From assembly GCA_021153985.1 (NCBI GenBank), contig JAJKJM010000152.1:1-34764 (forward strand): a stretch of 34,764 bases of DNA, in the 5' to 3' direction. The DNA is from Polaromonas sp. GTDB lineage: Bacteria; Pseudomonadota; Gammaproteobacteria; Burkholderiales; Burkholderiaceae_C. Position 1 is the stretch's first letter. Each line of letters begins with the position of its first letter. The position numbers and the translations under genes were made by a program. Of the stretch, positions 22,710-30,560 are shown piece by piece. The notes under the pieces are model-generated. The model saw only the letters and a program-made list of their open reading frames with translations. It was not told where the DNA came from and did not search any database.

Positions 22710-23669
22710 TCAACTAACCAGCGCCAAAGCCCCAAAATCCCCAACCCTCTCCCCCAAGCCCGCAGCCACCACCTCAACCCCCGCAGTCAGCGCAGGAAAT
22801 TTGCCCAGCACCTGTGCCTGCAGCCGTGGCAACAAAAAGTCGCGGTTATTCCAGAACACACCGCCGCCTATGCTGAAGCGCTGCAGGTCGAGCGTGGTGA
22901 CAAGGTTGTAAAGCGCGCGGCCCATCACCCGGCAAAGCTCGTCGGTGATGGCCAGCGCGGCGGGCTCGCCGGCGCGCGCGGCGGTAAAAAGCGCTGTGGC
23001 GCCGGCGTAGCCCTGGCTGGCAAAGCGCCGCTCGATTGCGTTGCCGGCCGCCAGTGCCTCCAGGTCGCCGACGTTGCCGCAACCGCAGAGTGTGTCATCG
23101 CTGTCGCTGACGAAGGTATGTCCCGCGTGGCCGGCGTTGCCGTGTTTGCCGCGCAGGATGTTTCCGTCCACGCACAGGCCAAAGCCGATGCCGGTGCTCC
23201 AGGTCACGTAGGCGCAGCTGCCCACACCTTGCAACGCGCCCCAGCGGCGCTCGGCCTGCAGGGCGCCTACGCCGTCGTTTTCAACGCGGACATTGGCAAA
23301 GCGCTGGCGCAGCGGGGCCTCGAGCGGCACACTGACCCAGTCGTTGGGCAGGCCGCGGGCCGGGCCGGCCATGCCGCCGCAGATGTTGGGGTTGGACACT
23401 TCGGTCATGCCGCCTGTGACGACAAAGGGGCCGCAGGACGACACACCGACCGCCTCGATGTCCTGCTCGCGGATGCCGGCGGCCTGGGCGGCCTGGGCCA
23501 GCATGCGCAGCACCTGGCGCGCGACGGTGTCGGGCGGGCCGGATTTTTCAGTGGGCTCCGAGCGCCGCGATTGCAGGGCCGACATGGCCTGCTCCAGGCT
23601 CATCTCCGGACCGGCATCTACCAGGCTGACGGCGATCTTGGTGCCTCCGAGGTCGACACAGGCCTTCAT
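22710..23669 (-). CDS. ROK-family sugar kinase-like protein with altered motifs
   Basis: A 319-residue ROK protein without a DNA-binding domain, so a kinase rather than a repressor. The phosphate motif is VDLGGTKIAVSL (5-16), the catalytic Asp132 lies in VENDGVGA, and WSTGIGFGLCVDG follows. The zinc/substrate region reads GNAGHAGH (usual GEIGH-type glutamate is His181) and CGCGNVGDLE (consensus CxCGxxGCxE; third Cys is Asp202). Sugar specificity or zinc binding may therefore be unusual. It may phosphorylate glucose, fructose, mannose or an amino sugar; I cannot say which. It follows the DUF2905 gene by 16 bases in a MidA-DUF2905-ROK run. Confidence 0.87.
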   Translation of the reverse strand: MKACVDLGGTKIAVSLVDAGPEMSLEQAMSALQSRRSEPTEKSGPPDTVARQVLRMLAQAAQAAGIREQDIEAVGVSSCGPFVVTGGMTEVSNPNICGGMAGPARGLPNDWVSVPLEAPLRQRFANVRVENDGVGALQAERRWGALQGVGSCAYVTWSTGIGFGLCVDGNILRGKHGNAGHAGHTFVSDSDDTLCGCGNVGDLEALAAGNAIERRFASQGYAGATALFTAARAGEPAALAITDELCRVMGRALYNLVTTLDLQRFSIGGGVFWNNRDFLLPRLQAQVLGKFPALTAGVEVVAAGLGERVGDFGALALVS

Positions 23670-23685
23670 TGCAGCATTGCCTTCC

Positions 23686-23880
23686 TTAAATCAGGTGAGA
23701 GACCAGGCTGGCGATAAAGCTCAGCAGGATCGTGGTGGTGAGGGGAATGAACCAGTCTCGCCCGAAGAGGCGAAAGCGCAGGTCACCCGGCAGCTTGCCA
23801 AAGCCCAGTTTGTGCAGCAGCGGGCTGAACCAGCTGATGAGCATGAGGGCCAGGAAGATGACGATGAACCAGCGGATCAT
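23686..23880 (-). CDS. DUF2905 small membrane protein
   Basis: A 64-residue protein with two transmembrane helices (WFIVIFLALMLISWFSPLL and PLTTTILLSFIASLVSHLI) separated by a short loop HKLGFGKLPGDLRFRLFGRDWF, the DUF2905 signature. It matches the family in full length. Inner-membrane location expected; function unknown. It lies between the MidA and ROK genes with 16-base gaps on both sides, so it is co-transcribed. Confidence 0.9.
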   Translation of the reverse strand: MIRWFIVIFLALMLISWFSPLLHKLGFGKLPGDLRFRLFGRDWFIPLTTTILLSFIASLVSHLI

Positions 23881-23896
23881 TTGGCCAGTTTAGACC

Positions 23897-25012
23897 CTAC
23901 AAGGTGTGGCTTCGGTCGCCAGCGGAAAAACCCATAGGTTCCCACACGGGCATGCCTTTGGCGCCAAACGCGATCACCTTGAACAGCTCGCCCATCTCGT
24001 GTTCGGCAATGAGTTTTTGCACCATCACGCGCTGGTCCAGCGGCGCGTCTTCCATGCCGTCCACCAGCCCGCAGTTCAGCAAAAACCGTCCCTGGCTGGT
24101 GTAGCCCAGCACCTGCAGCCCGGCCTCCTGGCCGGCCAGGGCGATGCCGGTGAAGTTGACGTGCGCGGTGATGTCTTTGCTGCCCACATCGGCCAGCGGG
24201 TCAGCGTCGGCCAGGTGGCCGCGGTGGCACATGACGGTGCCCATGCTGCGCTGGGGGTGGTAGTACTCGTGCTCCGGAAAGCCGTAGTCGAGCAGAAACG
24301 CCGCGCCGGCTTCAAGCCGGTCGGCCAGGGTGGCGACAAAACCTTCGGCCTGGGGGTGGATTTCGGTGAGGTAGTCATGCGCGCCTTCGACCTCAAACGG
24401 GGGCCGCAGGTCAGTTTTCTGATCCGCGTAAAGAAAGCCGCCCTCATGCATGACCACACCACGTTCATGCCACACGCCCGCCAGACGCGACAGCAGCTTG
24501 ACCGGCATGGCGTCCAGCACTTCGTTGCCCAGCACCACGCCGCGCATGGTGGCCGGCAGTTCCGTCGCCCACTGCACCTTGTCGCCCCAGGCGGCCAGGC
24601 GCTCGCGCTGGCGCGCCTGCAGGCTGCCTGACAAATCGACGATGGTGTAGCGCAGCAGCCGGTCGCCCAGCGCATCAAGCAGTTGCAGCGCCAGCGCGCC
24701 GGAGCCGGCGCCGAACTCCCAGATCTCGGCGGTGCCGGTGGCCTCAAGCGCCTGGGCGGCCTGGCGGGCCAGGGTCCGGCCGAAGCGGGGCGAGAGCTCG
24801 GGGGCGGTGACGAAATCGCTGCCCGTGCCAGGCATCAGTCCGAATTTGCGCGAGTCGTTGGCGTAGTAACCCAGGCCCGGGGTGTAGAGCGCCAGCGCCA
24901 TAAAGGCATCGAAGCCCAGCCAGCCGCCAGCAGCCTCAATGGCCCCGGCAATGTGGGAAGCAAGGGCGGTCGGTAAAATGGGGGGATTGGCCGTCGTGGT
25001 CATTGGGGTCAT
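23897..25012 (-). CDS. MidA-type class I SAM-dependent methyltransferase
   Basis: A 371-residue protein of the MidA/NDUFAF7 (DUF185) family, which methylates protein arginine in mitochondria; bacterial substrates are unknown. Family segments are FMALALYTPGLGYYA, KFGLMPGTGSDFVTAPELSPRFGRTLA, the SAM motif WEFGAGSGALALQLL, VVLGNEVLDAMPVKLL, FLLDYGFPEHEYYHPQR and the C-terminal FKVIAFGAKG. ATG 25012 has GGAGG 11 bases upstream; ATG 25003 is an alternative. It is divergent from the FolM-like/FolB/TtcA run, an order I recall in related betaproteobacteria, and leads the DUF2905-ROK genes. Confidence 0.9.
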   Translation of the reverse strand: MTPMTTTANPPILPTALASHIAGAIEAAGGWLGFDAFMALALYTPGLGYYANDSRKFGLMPGTGSDFVTAPELSPRFGRTLARQAAQALEATGTAEIWEFGAGSGALALQLLDALGDRLLRYTIVDLSGSLQARQRERLAAWGDKVQWATELPATMRGVVLGNEVLDAMPVKLLSRLAGVWHERGVVMHEGGFLYADQKTDLRPPFEVEGAHDYLTEIHPQAEGFVATLADRLEAGAAFLLDYGFPEHEYYHPQRSMGTVMCHRGHLADADPLADVGSKDITAHVNFTGIALAGQEAGLQVLGYTSQGRFLLNCGLVDGMEDAPLDQRVMVQKLIAEHEMGELFKVIAFGAKGMPVWEPMGFSAGDRSHTL

Positions 25013-25088
25013 GTGTGTCAGCGCCTCCAATTGTCGGCGATACACCCCGGGCCCCTCCTTCCCTTATTTCAGCCCATTTGACCCACCC

Positions 25089-25880
25089 ATGCCCGCAGTC
25101 CCGTCATCATCCCGCCCCGTTGTCCTCGTGACCGGCGCCTCCCGGCGGCTTGGGCGCGATATCGCGCTGGCGCTGGCGGCGGGTGGCTGGCAGGTGGCGG
25201 TGCACTACCGTGGCTCTGAAGCAGATGCTATCAAAACAGTAGCTGACTGCTCAATTGTGACGCCGGGCGCAGCCGCTTTTCATGCTGATTTGAACGACGA
25301 AGCTGCGGTTCGCGGCTTGCTGCCCGCCGTAGTGGCGCGTATGGGCCGGGTGGATGCGGTGGTCAACAACGCCTCCACCTTCGAGCACGACAGCGCTGCC
25401 AGCTTTGGCTTTGCCGCCCTGGACAAGCATTTGCACACCAACACCGGCGCCGCTGTGCTGCTGGCCCAGGCGCTGCACGCCCATGTGCTGGCGCGCACTG
25501 AAGGCGGCGAAAGCGAGGCCCAAGGCGCCGTTGTCAATCTGCTGGACCAGAAGCTCTGGAACCAGAATCCCGATTTTTTCAGTTACACCCTCTCCAAAGC
25601 CGCCCTGGAAGCCGCCGGCACCATGCTGGCGCTGGCACTGGCGCCCCAGGTGCGTGTGGTGGGTGTGGCGCCGGGGTTGACGCTGACCAGCCACCTGCTG
25701 ACGGACGCGCAGTTTGAAGCGCGGCACAAGCTCTCGCCGCTGGGCCGGTCGTCCACGCCCGCCGATGTGGCGGCCACCGTGAAATTCGCGCTGGAAAACC
25801 GCTCCATCACCGGCACGACGCTGCTGGTGGACGGCGGCCAGCACCTGATGAAGTTCGAACGCGATTTTTCGCTGATGTAA
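25089..25880 (+). CDS. SDR oxidoreductase, FolM/PTR1-like pteridine reductase
   Basis: A 263-residue short-chain dehydrogenase. The cofactor motif is TGASRRLGR (15-23; Arg residues favour NADPH), with VNNAS at 92-96 and catalytic Tyr166/Lys170 in YTLSK. The usual catalytic Ser is Asp153 (VVNLLDQK), as in pteridine reductase PTR1 and E. coli FolM (dihydromonapterin reductase). With folB directly downstream, a role in tetrahydropterin/folate reduction is likely. Residues 46-54 (DAIKTVADC) are encoded by GATGCTATCAAAACAGTAGC, which looks like a fragment of the local interspersed repeat. The start has no clear Shine-Dalgarno sequence; ATG 25089 is chosen because the Rossmann strand follows at once. 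Confidence 0.88.
   Translation: MPAVPSSSRPVVLVTGASRRLGRDIALALAAGGWQVAVHYRGSEADAIKTVADCSIVTPGAAAFHADLNDEAAVRGLLPAVVARMGRVDAVVNNASTFEHDSAASFGFAALDKHLHTNTGAAVLLAQALHAHVLARTEGGESEAQGAVVNLLDQKLWNQNPDFFSYTLSKAALEAAGTMLALALAPQVRVVGVAPGLTLTSHLLTDAQFEARHKLSPLGRSSTPADVAATVKFALENRSITGTTLLVDGGQHLMKFERDFSLM
25226..25250 (+). repeat. Repeat-like fragment inside the SDR coding region
   Basis: TGCTATCAAAACAGTAGCTG matches the left half of the interspersed repeat (GCTAT...GTAGC/ATAGC) and is read in frame in the SDR gene. The GGGCTAGAGGCC half is missing. It could be a chance match, but it codes a surface-loop position (beta2 to alpha region) where short insertions are tolerated. Confidence 0.45.
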
Positions 25881-25934
25881 GCCGGCGAAAACGGCTGACA
25901 CATCCCTGCACCTCACCCATTACAGACTGGCGCC

Positions 25935-26306
25935 ATGTTCAATACCCGGGGCACCCAAATCCTGAACCTCACCGGTTTGCGTTTCGACGCGAACCTGGGC
26001 ATTCTGGACCACGAAAAAACCGCGCCGCAGCCCATCCAGGTCGATGCCGAGCTGAATCTGGGCACGCAGCCGCTGCTGCCCCATGACGACGACATCAACC
26101 ATGTGCTGGACTACCGCAAAGTGCGCCAGATCATCATCAACGAGTGCACGGCGGAACACCAGAATCTGCTGGAGAGCCTGATCGGCAAACTGGCGCACCG
26201 CCTGATGCAGCTGCCCGGCGTGCTGGGCGTGCGGGTGAAGATCGCCAAACTTGAAATTTTTGACGACTGCGAAGTAGCCATTCGCGTCGAGACGGGACAG
26301 TGGTGA
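25935..26306 (+). CDS. folB: Dihydroneopterin aldolase-family protein
   Basis: A 123-residue FolB/FolX-type protein. FolB cleaves dihydroneopterin to 6-hydroxymethyl-dihydropterin plus glycolaldehyde in folate synthesis. Family points are [20 protein letters not shown] near the start, [12 protein letters not shown], the catalytic-region Glu in [11 protein letters not shown] and [11 protein letters not shown] (the Lys region, with FDD in place of the usual KP-A/G run). The full length matches the family. It lies 54 bases after the FolM-like gene and its stop overlaps possible early starts of ttcA, so it is probably one operon. FolX (epimerase) activity cannot be excluded. Confidence 0.85.
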   Translation: MFNTRGTQILNLTGLRFDANLGILDHEKTAPQPIQVDAELNLGTQPLLPHDDDINHVLDYRKVRQIIINECTAEHQNLLESLIGKLAHRLMQLPGVLGVRVKIAKLEIFDDCEVAIRVETGQW

Positions 26307-26326
26307 ACACTATGGGAGCTAATGAT

Positions 26327-27277
26327 ATGAGCGCAGTCTGGGAAGACGCCGTCGCGGAGTTTGAGCAACAGGAAAGCTCGGCACGCGTGCAAAACAGCAT
26401 GAAGATCGAGCGCGAAGACCACAAGCTTGAAAAGCGCCTGTGCCGCGAAGTCGGCCGCGCTATCGTCGACTTCAACATGATTGAAGAAGGCGACAAGGTG
26501 ATGGTGTGCGTCTCGGGCGGCAAAGACAGCTACGCCATGCTCGACATCCTGCTGAAGCTGCAAAAGCGCGCGCCCATCAACTTCGAACTGGTGGCCGTCA
26601 ATCTTGACCAGAAGCAGCCCGGTTTCCCCGAGCACATCCTGCCCGACTATTTGGGCAAGCTGGGCGTGCCTTTTCACATCGAAAACCAGGACACCTACAG
26701 CATCGTCAAGCGCGTGATCCCCGAGGGCAAGACGCTTTGCTCGCTGTGCTCGCGCCTGCGCCGCGGCATTTTGTACCGTGTGGCGGGTGAGCTCGGCTGC
26801 ACCAAGGTCGCGCTGGGCCACCACCGCGACGACATGCTGCAGACGTTTTTCCTCAACATGTTTTTTGCGGCCAAGCTCAAGGGCATGCCGCCCAAGCTGG
26901 TGAGCGACGACGGCAAGAACGTCGTCATCCGCCCCATGGCCTACGTGACCGAAAAAGACCTGACGCGCTGGGCGCAGGTGCGCGAATTTCCGATCATTCC
27001 GTGCACGCTGTGCGGCAGCCAGGAAAACCTGCAGCGCAAGCAGGTCGGCAACATGCTGCGCGAGTGGGAGAAAAAATTCCCCGGCCGGCTTGAGAACATG
27101 TTTGCCTCGCTGCAAAACATCGTGCCCTCGCACCTGATGGACAACAAGCGCCACGACTTCAAGGGAATCAAGGCCACCGGCGTTGCCGACGCCGACGGCG
27201 ACAAGGCTTTTGATGCGGAGGAGTTTCGCGAGCCGGGTTTGCCGGGCCTTTCGGTCATCGGCATCCAGCCTGGCTGA
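26327..27277 (+). CDS. ttcA: tRNA 2-thiocytidine(32) synthetase TtcA
   Basis: A 316-residue PP-loop ATPase that thiolates cytidine 32 of certain tRNAs with an iron-sulfur cluster. The PP-loop is SGGKDS (63-68), the first Cys pair C138-x2-C141 lies in [12 protein letters not shown] and the second C226-x2-C229 in [21 protein letters not shown] is also diagnostic. ATG 26327 is preferred because GGGAG lies 7 bases upstream; GTG 26300 and ATG 26312 are possible. The C-terminal 30 residues ([18 protein letters not shown]) are acidic, a common tail in this lineage. Downstream of folB. Confidence 0.96.
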   Translation: MSAVWEDAVAEFEQQESSARVQNSMKIEREDHKLEKRLCREVGRAIVDFNMIEEGDKVMVCVSGGKDSYAMLDILLKLQKRAPINFELVAVNLDQKQPGFPEHILPDYLGKLGVPFHIENQDTYSIVKRVIPEGKTLCSLCSRLRRGILYRVAGELGCTKVALGHHRDDMLQTFFLNMFFAAKLKGMPPKLVSDDGKNVVIRPMAYVTEKDLTRWAQVREFPIIPCTLCGSQENLQRKQVGNMLREWEKKFPGRLENMFASLQNIVPSHLMDNKRHDFKGIKATGVADADGDKAFDAEEFREPGLPGLSVIGIQPG

Positions 27278-27306
27278 TTTTTAAACGTTTTCACCATGGA
27301 GGCCTT

Positions 27307-27933
27307 ATGAAACGTGTGCTTACCGCTATTTTTTCTATAGCAGCCGTGGCGTTTTTCATGACCGGCTGTTCCACCGTTCGCGTGGTCGACAGCGACGTCA
27401 CCGCCTTTTACAACTGGAACGGCCCACCACCGGCGCCAGGTACGGCTTACCGCTTTGAGCGCCTGCCCTCGCAGCAGGCCGTGGGCTCATCCCACGACGC
27501 CGTCGAAGGGCTGGCGCGCAGCGCGCTGGCCAAGGTGGGGATGGAACTCAACCCGGCTGCCGCAAAGTACAGCGTGCAAGTCGTGGCCAATACCCAGATC
27601 GTCGATCGCGGGCCCTATGGCTACAGCCCCTACGGCGGTTTTGGATTTGGCAGCGGCGTGTTTCTGGGCGGCGGCAGCCGCGGCGCCTCGGTCGGCATGT
27701 CGTTCCCGCTTGGCGGCGGTGGAATCGGGGAGCCGCCCTTTTACAAGCGCGACCTGAGCATCGTGATGCGCGACCTGCGCACCAACCAGGTCGCCTTTGA
27801 AACCCGCGCCCTGCACGACGGCGTCTGGGGCGACACCCTGGCCGTGCTGCCCGCGATGATGGACTCGGCCCTGCGCGGCTTCCCGCAACCGCCGGCGGGC
27901 ACGCGCCGCGTCAACGTCGAGATCCCCCGATGA
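27307..27933 (+). CDS. DUF4136 lipoprotein
   Basis: A 208-residue predicted lipoprotein. The signal is KRVLTAIFSIAAVAFFMTGC, with lipobox MTGC (Cys21). The body fits DUF4136: VDSDVTAFYNWN, YRFERLPSQQ, ALAKVGMELNPAAAKYSVQV, a Gly-rich loop (GGFGFGSGVFLGGGSRG) and DLSIVMRDLRTNQVAFETRA. It is an envelope protein of unknown role. GGAGG precedes ATG 27307, 29 bases after ttcA. The DNA for the signal core (GCTATTTTTTCTATAGC, 27325-27341) resembles the left half of the local interspersed repeat. Confidence 0.88.
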   Translation: MKRVLTAIFSIAAVAFFMTGCSTVRVVDSDVTAFYNWNGPPPAPGTAYRFERLPSQQAVGSSHDAVEGLARSALAKVGMELNPAAAKYSVQVVANTQIVDRGPYGYSPYGGFGFGSGVFLGGGSRGASVGMSFPLGGGGIGEPPFYKRDLSIVMRDLRTNQVAFETRALHDGVWGDTLAVLPAMMDSALRGFPQPPAGTRRVNVEIPR

Positions 27934-27978
27934 CACGAGCCTCACACCTTCACTGCGCAAAGTTCTTCTTTACCAGCA

Positions 27979-28067
27979 GGGGCCGCGGAACCGGCTTTTC
28001 CGGGCCGCAGGCGCAGGGCGCCTTGAGGGGGCAGAGAGCCACACGCAGTGGGCGAACGTGGGGGCTC
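27979..28067. repeat. GC-rich ~88-base interspersed repeat, copy 2
   Basis: GGCCGCGGAACCGGCTTTTC, CGGGCCGCAGGC, GAGGGGGCAG and CGAACGTGGGGGCTCC follow the same order as 20234-20321. It runs directly into the ATG of the histidine phosphatase gene, so its terminal GGGGG is the only Shine-Dalgarno-like sequence there. Confidence 0.8.
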
Positions 28068-28068
28068 C

Positions 28069-28746
28069 ATGTCTGAACCTACGCGCATCATTGCCATTCG
28101 GCATGGGGAAACGATGTGGAATGTCGACACCCGCATCCAGGGCCATCTCGATATTCCCCTGAACGAAACCGGCCGCAAGCAGGCCGAACGCATGGCGCTG
28201 GCGCTGGCGGACGAGCCGATCTCTGCCATCTATGCGAGCGACCTGACGCGCGCCTGGGAAACGGCGCAGTACCTGGCCCGTGTGCAGGGCATTGAGGTGA
28301 CGCGCGAAGAGGGCTTGCGGGAGCGCGGTTTCGGCGACTTTGAAGGCAAGACCTTTGCGGAAATCGCCGCCCTGCTGCCCGACCAGTCGATGCGCTGGCG
28401 CCAGCGGGACCCGGACTTTGCACCGGCCGGCGGCGAGTCGCTGATCGACTTGCGCAGCCGCGTGGTGGCCACCGCTGAACGCCTGGCGGCCGAACACCCG
28501 GGCGAGCTGATCGCGCTGGTCGGCCATGGCGGCGTGATGGACGTGCTTTACCGCGCGGCCACCCGGCTGGACATCCAGGCGCCGCGCACCTGGGCGCTGG
28601 GCAATGCAGCCATCAACCGCCTGCTCTGGACGCCTGAGGGATTTACGCTGGTAGGCTGGGCCGACACCCAGCACCTGGACGAAGGCAGCATGGACGACAA
28701 CGGCTTTGCCGCCGGCGGCGCGCAAAATCCCCTGAATGCCCGCTGA
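28069..28746 (+). CDS. Histidine phosphatase (phosphoglycerate-mutase-like)
   Basis: A 225-residue member of the histidine phosphatase superfamily. The catalytic motif is IRHGETMWN (R11-H12-G13), then IQGHLDIPLNETGRKQAE, YASDLTRAWETAQ, LRERGFGDFEG (acid/base Glu) and LVGHGGVMD (second His). The arrangement is that of GpmB/CobC-type phosphatases rather than dPGM; the substrate is not readable. ATG 28069 gives a start right before the beta-strand; the reading to 28048 is repeat-derived. The upstream GC-rich repeat ends at the start codon. The 74-base gap to the next gene suggests possible co-transcription. Confidence 0.9.
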   Translation: MSEPTRIIAIRHGETMWNVDTRIQGHLDIPLNETGRKQAERMALALADEPISAIYASDLTRAWETAQYLARVQGIEVTREEGLRERGFGDFEGKTFAEIAALLPDQSMRWRQRDPDFAPAGGESLIDLRSRVVATAERLAAEHPGELIALVGHGGVMDVLYRAATRLDIQAPRTWALGNAAINRLLWTPEGFTLVGWADTQHLDEGSMDDNGFAAGGAQNPLNAR

Positions 28747-28820
28747 GCAAGCGGCAAGCCATTCATAATGGCTGAAAGCGGCGCCAAGGCAACCATCAGG
28801 CGCACAATCAGCAAACACCT

Positions 28821-30005
28821 ATGAGCACTCTGCCACCCCACCTCGCCAACCTGGTTGGCAAGCCGGTCAACGACATTGACACACCCGCCTTGGTCATTGA
28901 CATGGATGCGATGAAACGCAACCTGGCGCGCATGGCTGAATTCGCCAAAAAACACAACATCCGCTGGCGGCCGCATGCCAAGCTGCACAAGAGCTCCAGC
29001 CTGGCCAAAATGCAGATCAAGGCCGGTGCTGTCGGCGTGTGCGTGCAAAAAACCTCCGAAGCCGAAGTCATGGTGGCCGGCGGTGTCTACAACGTCTACA
29101 TCAGCAACGAAGTGATCGCGCCCGCCAAGCTGGCGCGCGTGGCGGAACTCACACAGAAAGTCGCGGACCATGGCGGACAGATCGCAATCGCGGTGGACAG
29201 CACCGAAGGGGTGATCCGCCTGGCGCAGGCCATGACCGAGGCCCGGCTGGGCAACAAGACCGGCGCCACCGTGATCGACGTGTTCGTCGAGATTGATGTC
29301 GGCCAGGGGCGCTGCGGGGTCGAGCCCGGCTCTGCCGCCGTGACGCTGGTGCTGGAAATCCGCAAACACCCGGCCCTGCGTTTTGCCGGCCTGCAGGCCT
29401 ATCATGGCAAGGCCCAGCACATGCGCAGCGCCCAGGAAAGGCGCGAGGCCATCGCCAAAGCCGTCGAGGCCGTGGTGCTGACAAAGAAGCTGATCGAAGC
29501 CCAGGGCGTCGCGGTGGAGCTGGTGACCGGCGCCGGCACCGGCAGCCTGATGTTGGAGGCCGCCAGCGGCGTGTACGGCGAGCTCCAGGCGGGCTCCTTC
29601 ATGTTCATGGACGCCGACTACGCGCAAAACGAGCGCGACCCGGCCCAGCCGCAGTTTGAGCACTCGCTTTTTGTGAAAACCCAGGTCGTCAGCACGCACG
29701 GCACCCACGCGGTGTGCGATGCCGGCCACAAGAGCCACGCGATCGATTCAGGGCTGCCGCTGGTGCACGCCTTTGACACCGAAAGCGAGCTGGACTATTT
29801 CAACGGCGGCGACGAGCACGGCATCTTGCGCGCCGCCGGCGACAGCAAACGCCTGCCCGGCCTGGGCCGCATGCTGTGGCTGATTCCCGGCCACTGCGAC
29901 CCCACTGTCAATTTGCACGACACCATGATCGGCGTGACAGGCGGCCTGCGCCACGGCACGGTGCAGCGGATTTTCCGGGTGGATGCGCGCGGCGCGCTGA
30001 CCTGA
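28821..30005 (+). CDS. DSD1-family PLP enzyme (D-threonine aldolase / 3-hydroxy-D-aspartate aldolase type)
   Basis: A 394-residue fold-type III PLP enzyme. The N-terminus VNDIDTPALVIDMDAMKRNL and PLP lysine motif RWRPHAKLHKS (Lys54) are characteristic. VFVEIDVGQGRCGV, GLQAYHGKAQH and TGAGTGSLMLEA follow. The C-terminal metal motif PGHCDPTVNLHD (His358, Asp360) is that of metal-activated D-threonine aldolases and 3-hydroxyaspartate aldolases, which give glycine plus an aldehyde or glyoxylate. The distant deaminase at 14975 has H-x-C instead. No other beta-hydroxyaspartate-cycle genes are present, so D-threonine aldolase or a general D-3-hydroxyamino-acid role is the safer call. It lies downstream of the histidine phosphatase. 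Confidence 0.88.
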   Translation: MSTLPPHLANLVGKPVNDIDTPALVIDMDAMKRNLARMAEFAKKHNIRWRPHAKLHKSSSLAKMQIKAGAVGVCVQKTSEAEVMVAGGVYNVYISNEVIAPAKLARVAELTQKVADHGGQIAIAVDSTEGVIRLAQAMTEARLGNKTGATVIDVFVEIDVGQGRCGVEPGSAAVTLVLEIRKHPALRFAGLQAYHGKAQHMRSAQERREAIAKAVEAVVLTKKLIEAQGVAVELVTGAGTGSLMLEAASGVYGELQAGSFMFMDADYAQNERDPAQPQFEHSLFVKTQVVSTHGTHAVCDAGHKSHAIDSGLPLVHAFDTESELDYFNGGDEHGILRAAGDSKRLPGLGRMLWLIPGHCDPTVNLHDTMIGVTGGLRHGTVQRIFRVDARGALT

Positions 30006-30045
30006 CCCAGGCGCGGCTCAGAGCCGCCCCCCCAAAAAAGCCTGA

Positions 30046-30531
30046 CTAGAAGTTCACGCCATACACCGCATACATCGGGGCCGGCGTTCCGTTCACGCGC
30101 CCACCCCGGTACTCAGCCTCTCGGGCCGACTGCAGTACGGCGTCATTGAGCTCGGCATGCGTGGATGACAGCACACGCGCATCGAGCAACTTGCCTTCAG
30201 CATCCAACAGCGAGATCACGACAACGCGGCCATGCACGCCCTGCGCACGGTACGCCTGCAGCGCCTCCAGCGCGCCCGGCTTGCGCACGCGTGCAACCGA
30301 GATTTTCTGCCCCATGCCGTCGCCGTCCTGCATCTTCGGTGCCTGCGGGTGGTCGGCGTAGAGCTTGCCCATCTGCTGGAACAACTCCGGGAATTCAGGC
30401 AGGCTGGAGGTCGAAGCCAAAGGCACGGCCGGGTTGGGTGTGCGCGGCCCAGGCGCCGGGCCGGCGCAGCCGCCAATCGCCACCACACTGCCAAGCATGA
30501 GTGCCGGGAAAGTCAGGAAACGGTGAGACAT
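30046..30531 (-). CDS. Lipoprotein with TonB C-terminal-like domain
   Basis: A 161-residue predicted lipoprotein. The signal FLTFPALMLGSVVAIGGC ends at Cys22, followed by a Pro-rich stretch (GPAPGPRTPNPAVP). The last 65 residues resemble a TonB_C fold: GVHGRVVVISLLDAEGKLLDARVLSSTHAELNDAVLQSA, with NGTPAPMYAVYGVNF at the end. Unlike TonB it has no N-terminal transmembrane anchor for ExbB/D, so it cannot energise receptors in the usual way; a structural or periplasmic binding role is more likely. It lies 29 bases after the rhomboid gene and is probably co-transcribed. Confidence 0.8.
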   Translation of the reverse strand: MSHRFLTFPALMLGSVVAIGGCAGPAPGPRTPNPAVPLASTSSLPEFPELFQQMGKLYADHPQAPKMQDGDGMGQKISVARVRKPGALEALQAYRAQGVHGRVVVISLLDAEGKLLDARVLSSTHAELNDAVLQSAREAEYRGGRVNGTPAPMYAVYGVNF

Positions 30532-30560
30532 CCTTTATCTTTCGAAGGTGTGCCAGCCCA

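Noticed and set aside
28548-29738. 396-residue minus-strand frame opposite the DSD1-type gene
   Set aside because: Shadow of a gene with PLP and metal motifs; no family resemblance of its own.
30010-30037. Intrinsic terminator between the convergent DSD1-type and TonB-C-like lipoprotein genes
   Set aside because: GCGGC/GCCGC can pair, but it is followed by C7A6 on the plus strand and no U-tract follows on either strand.
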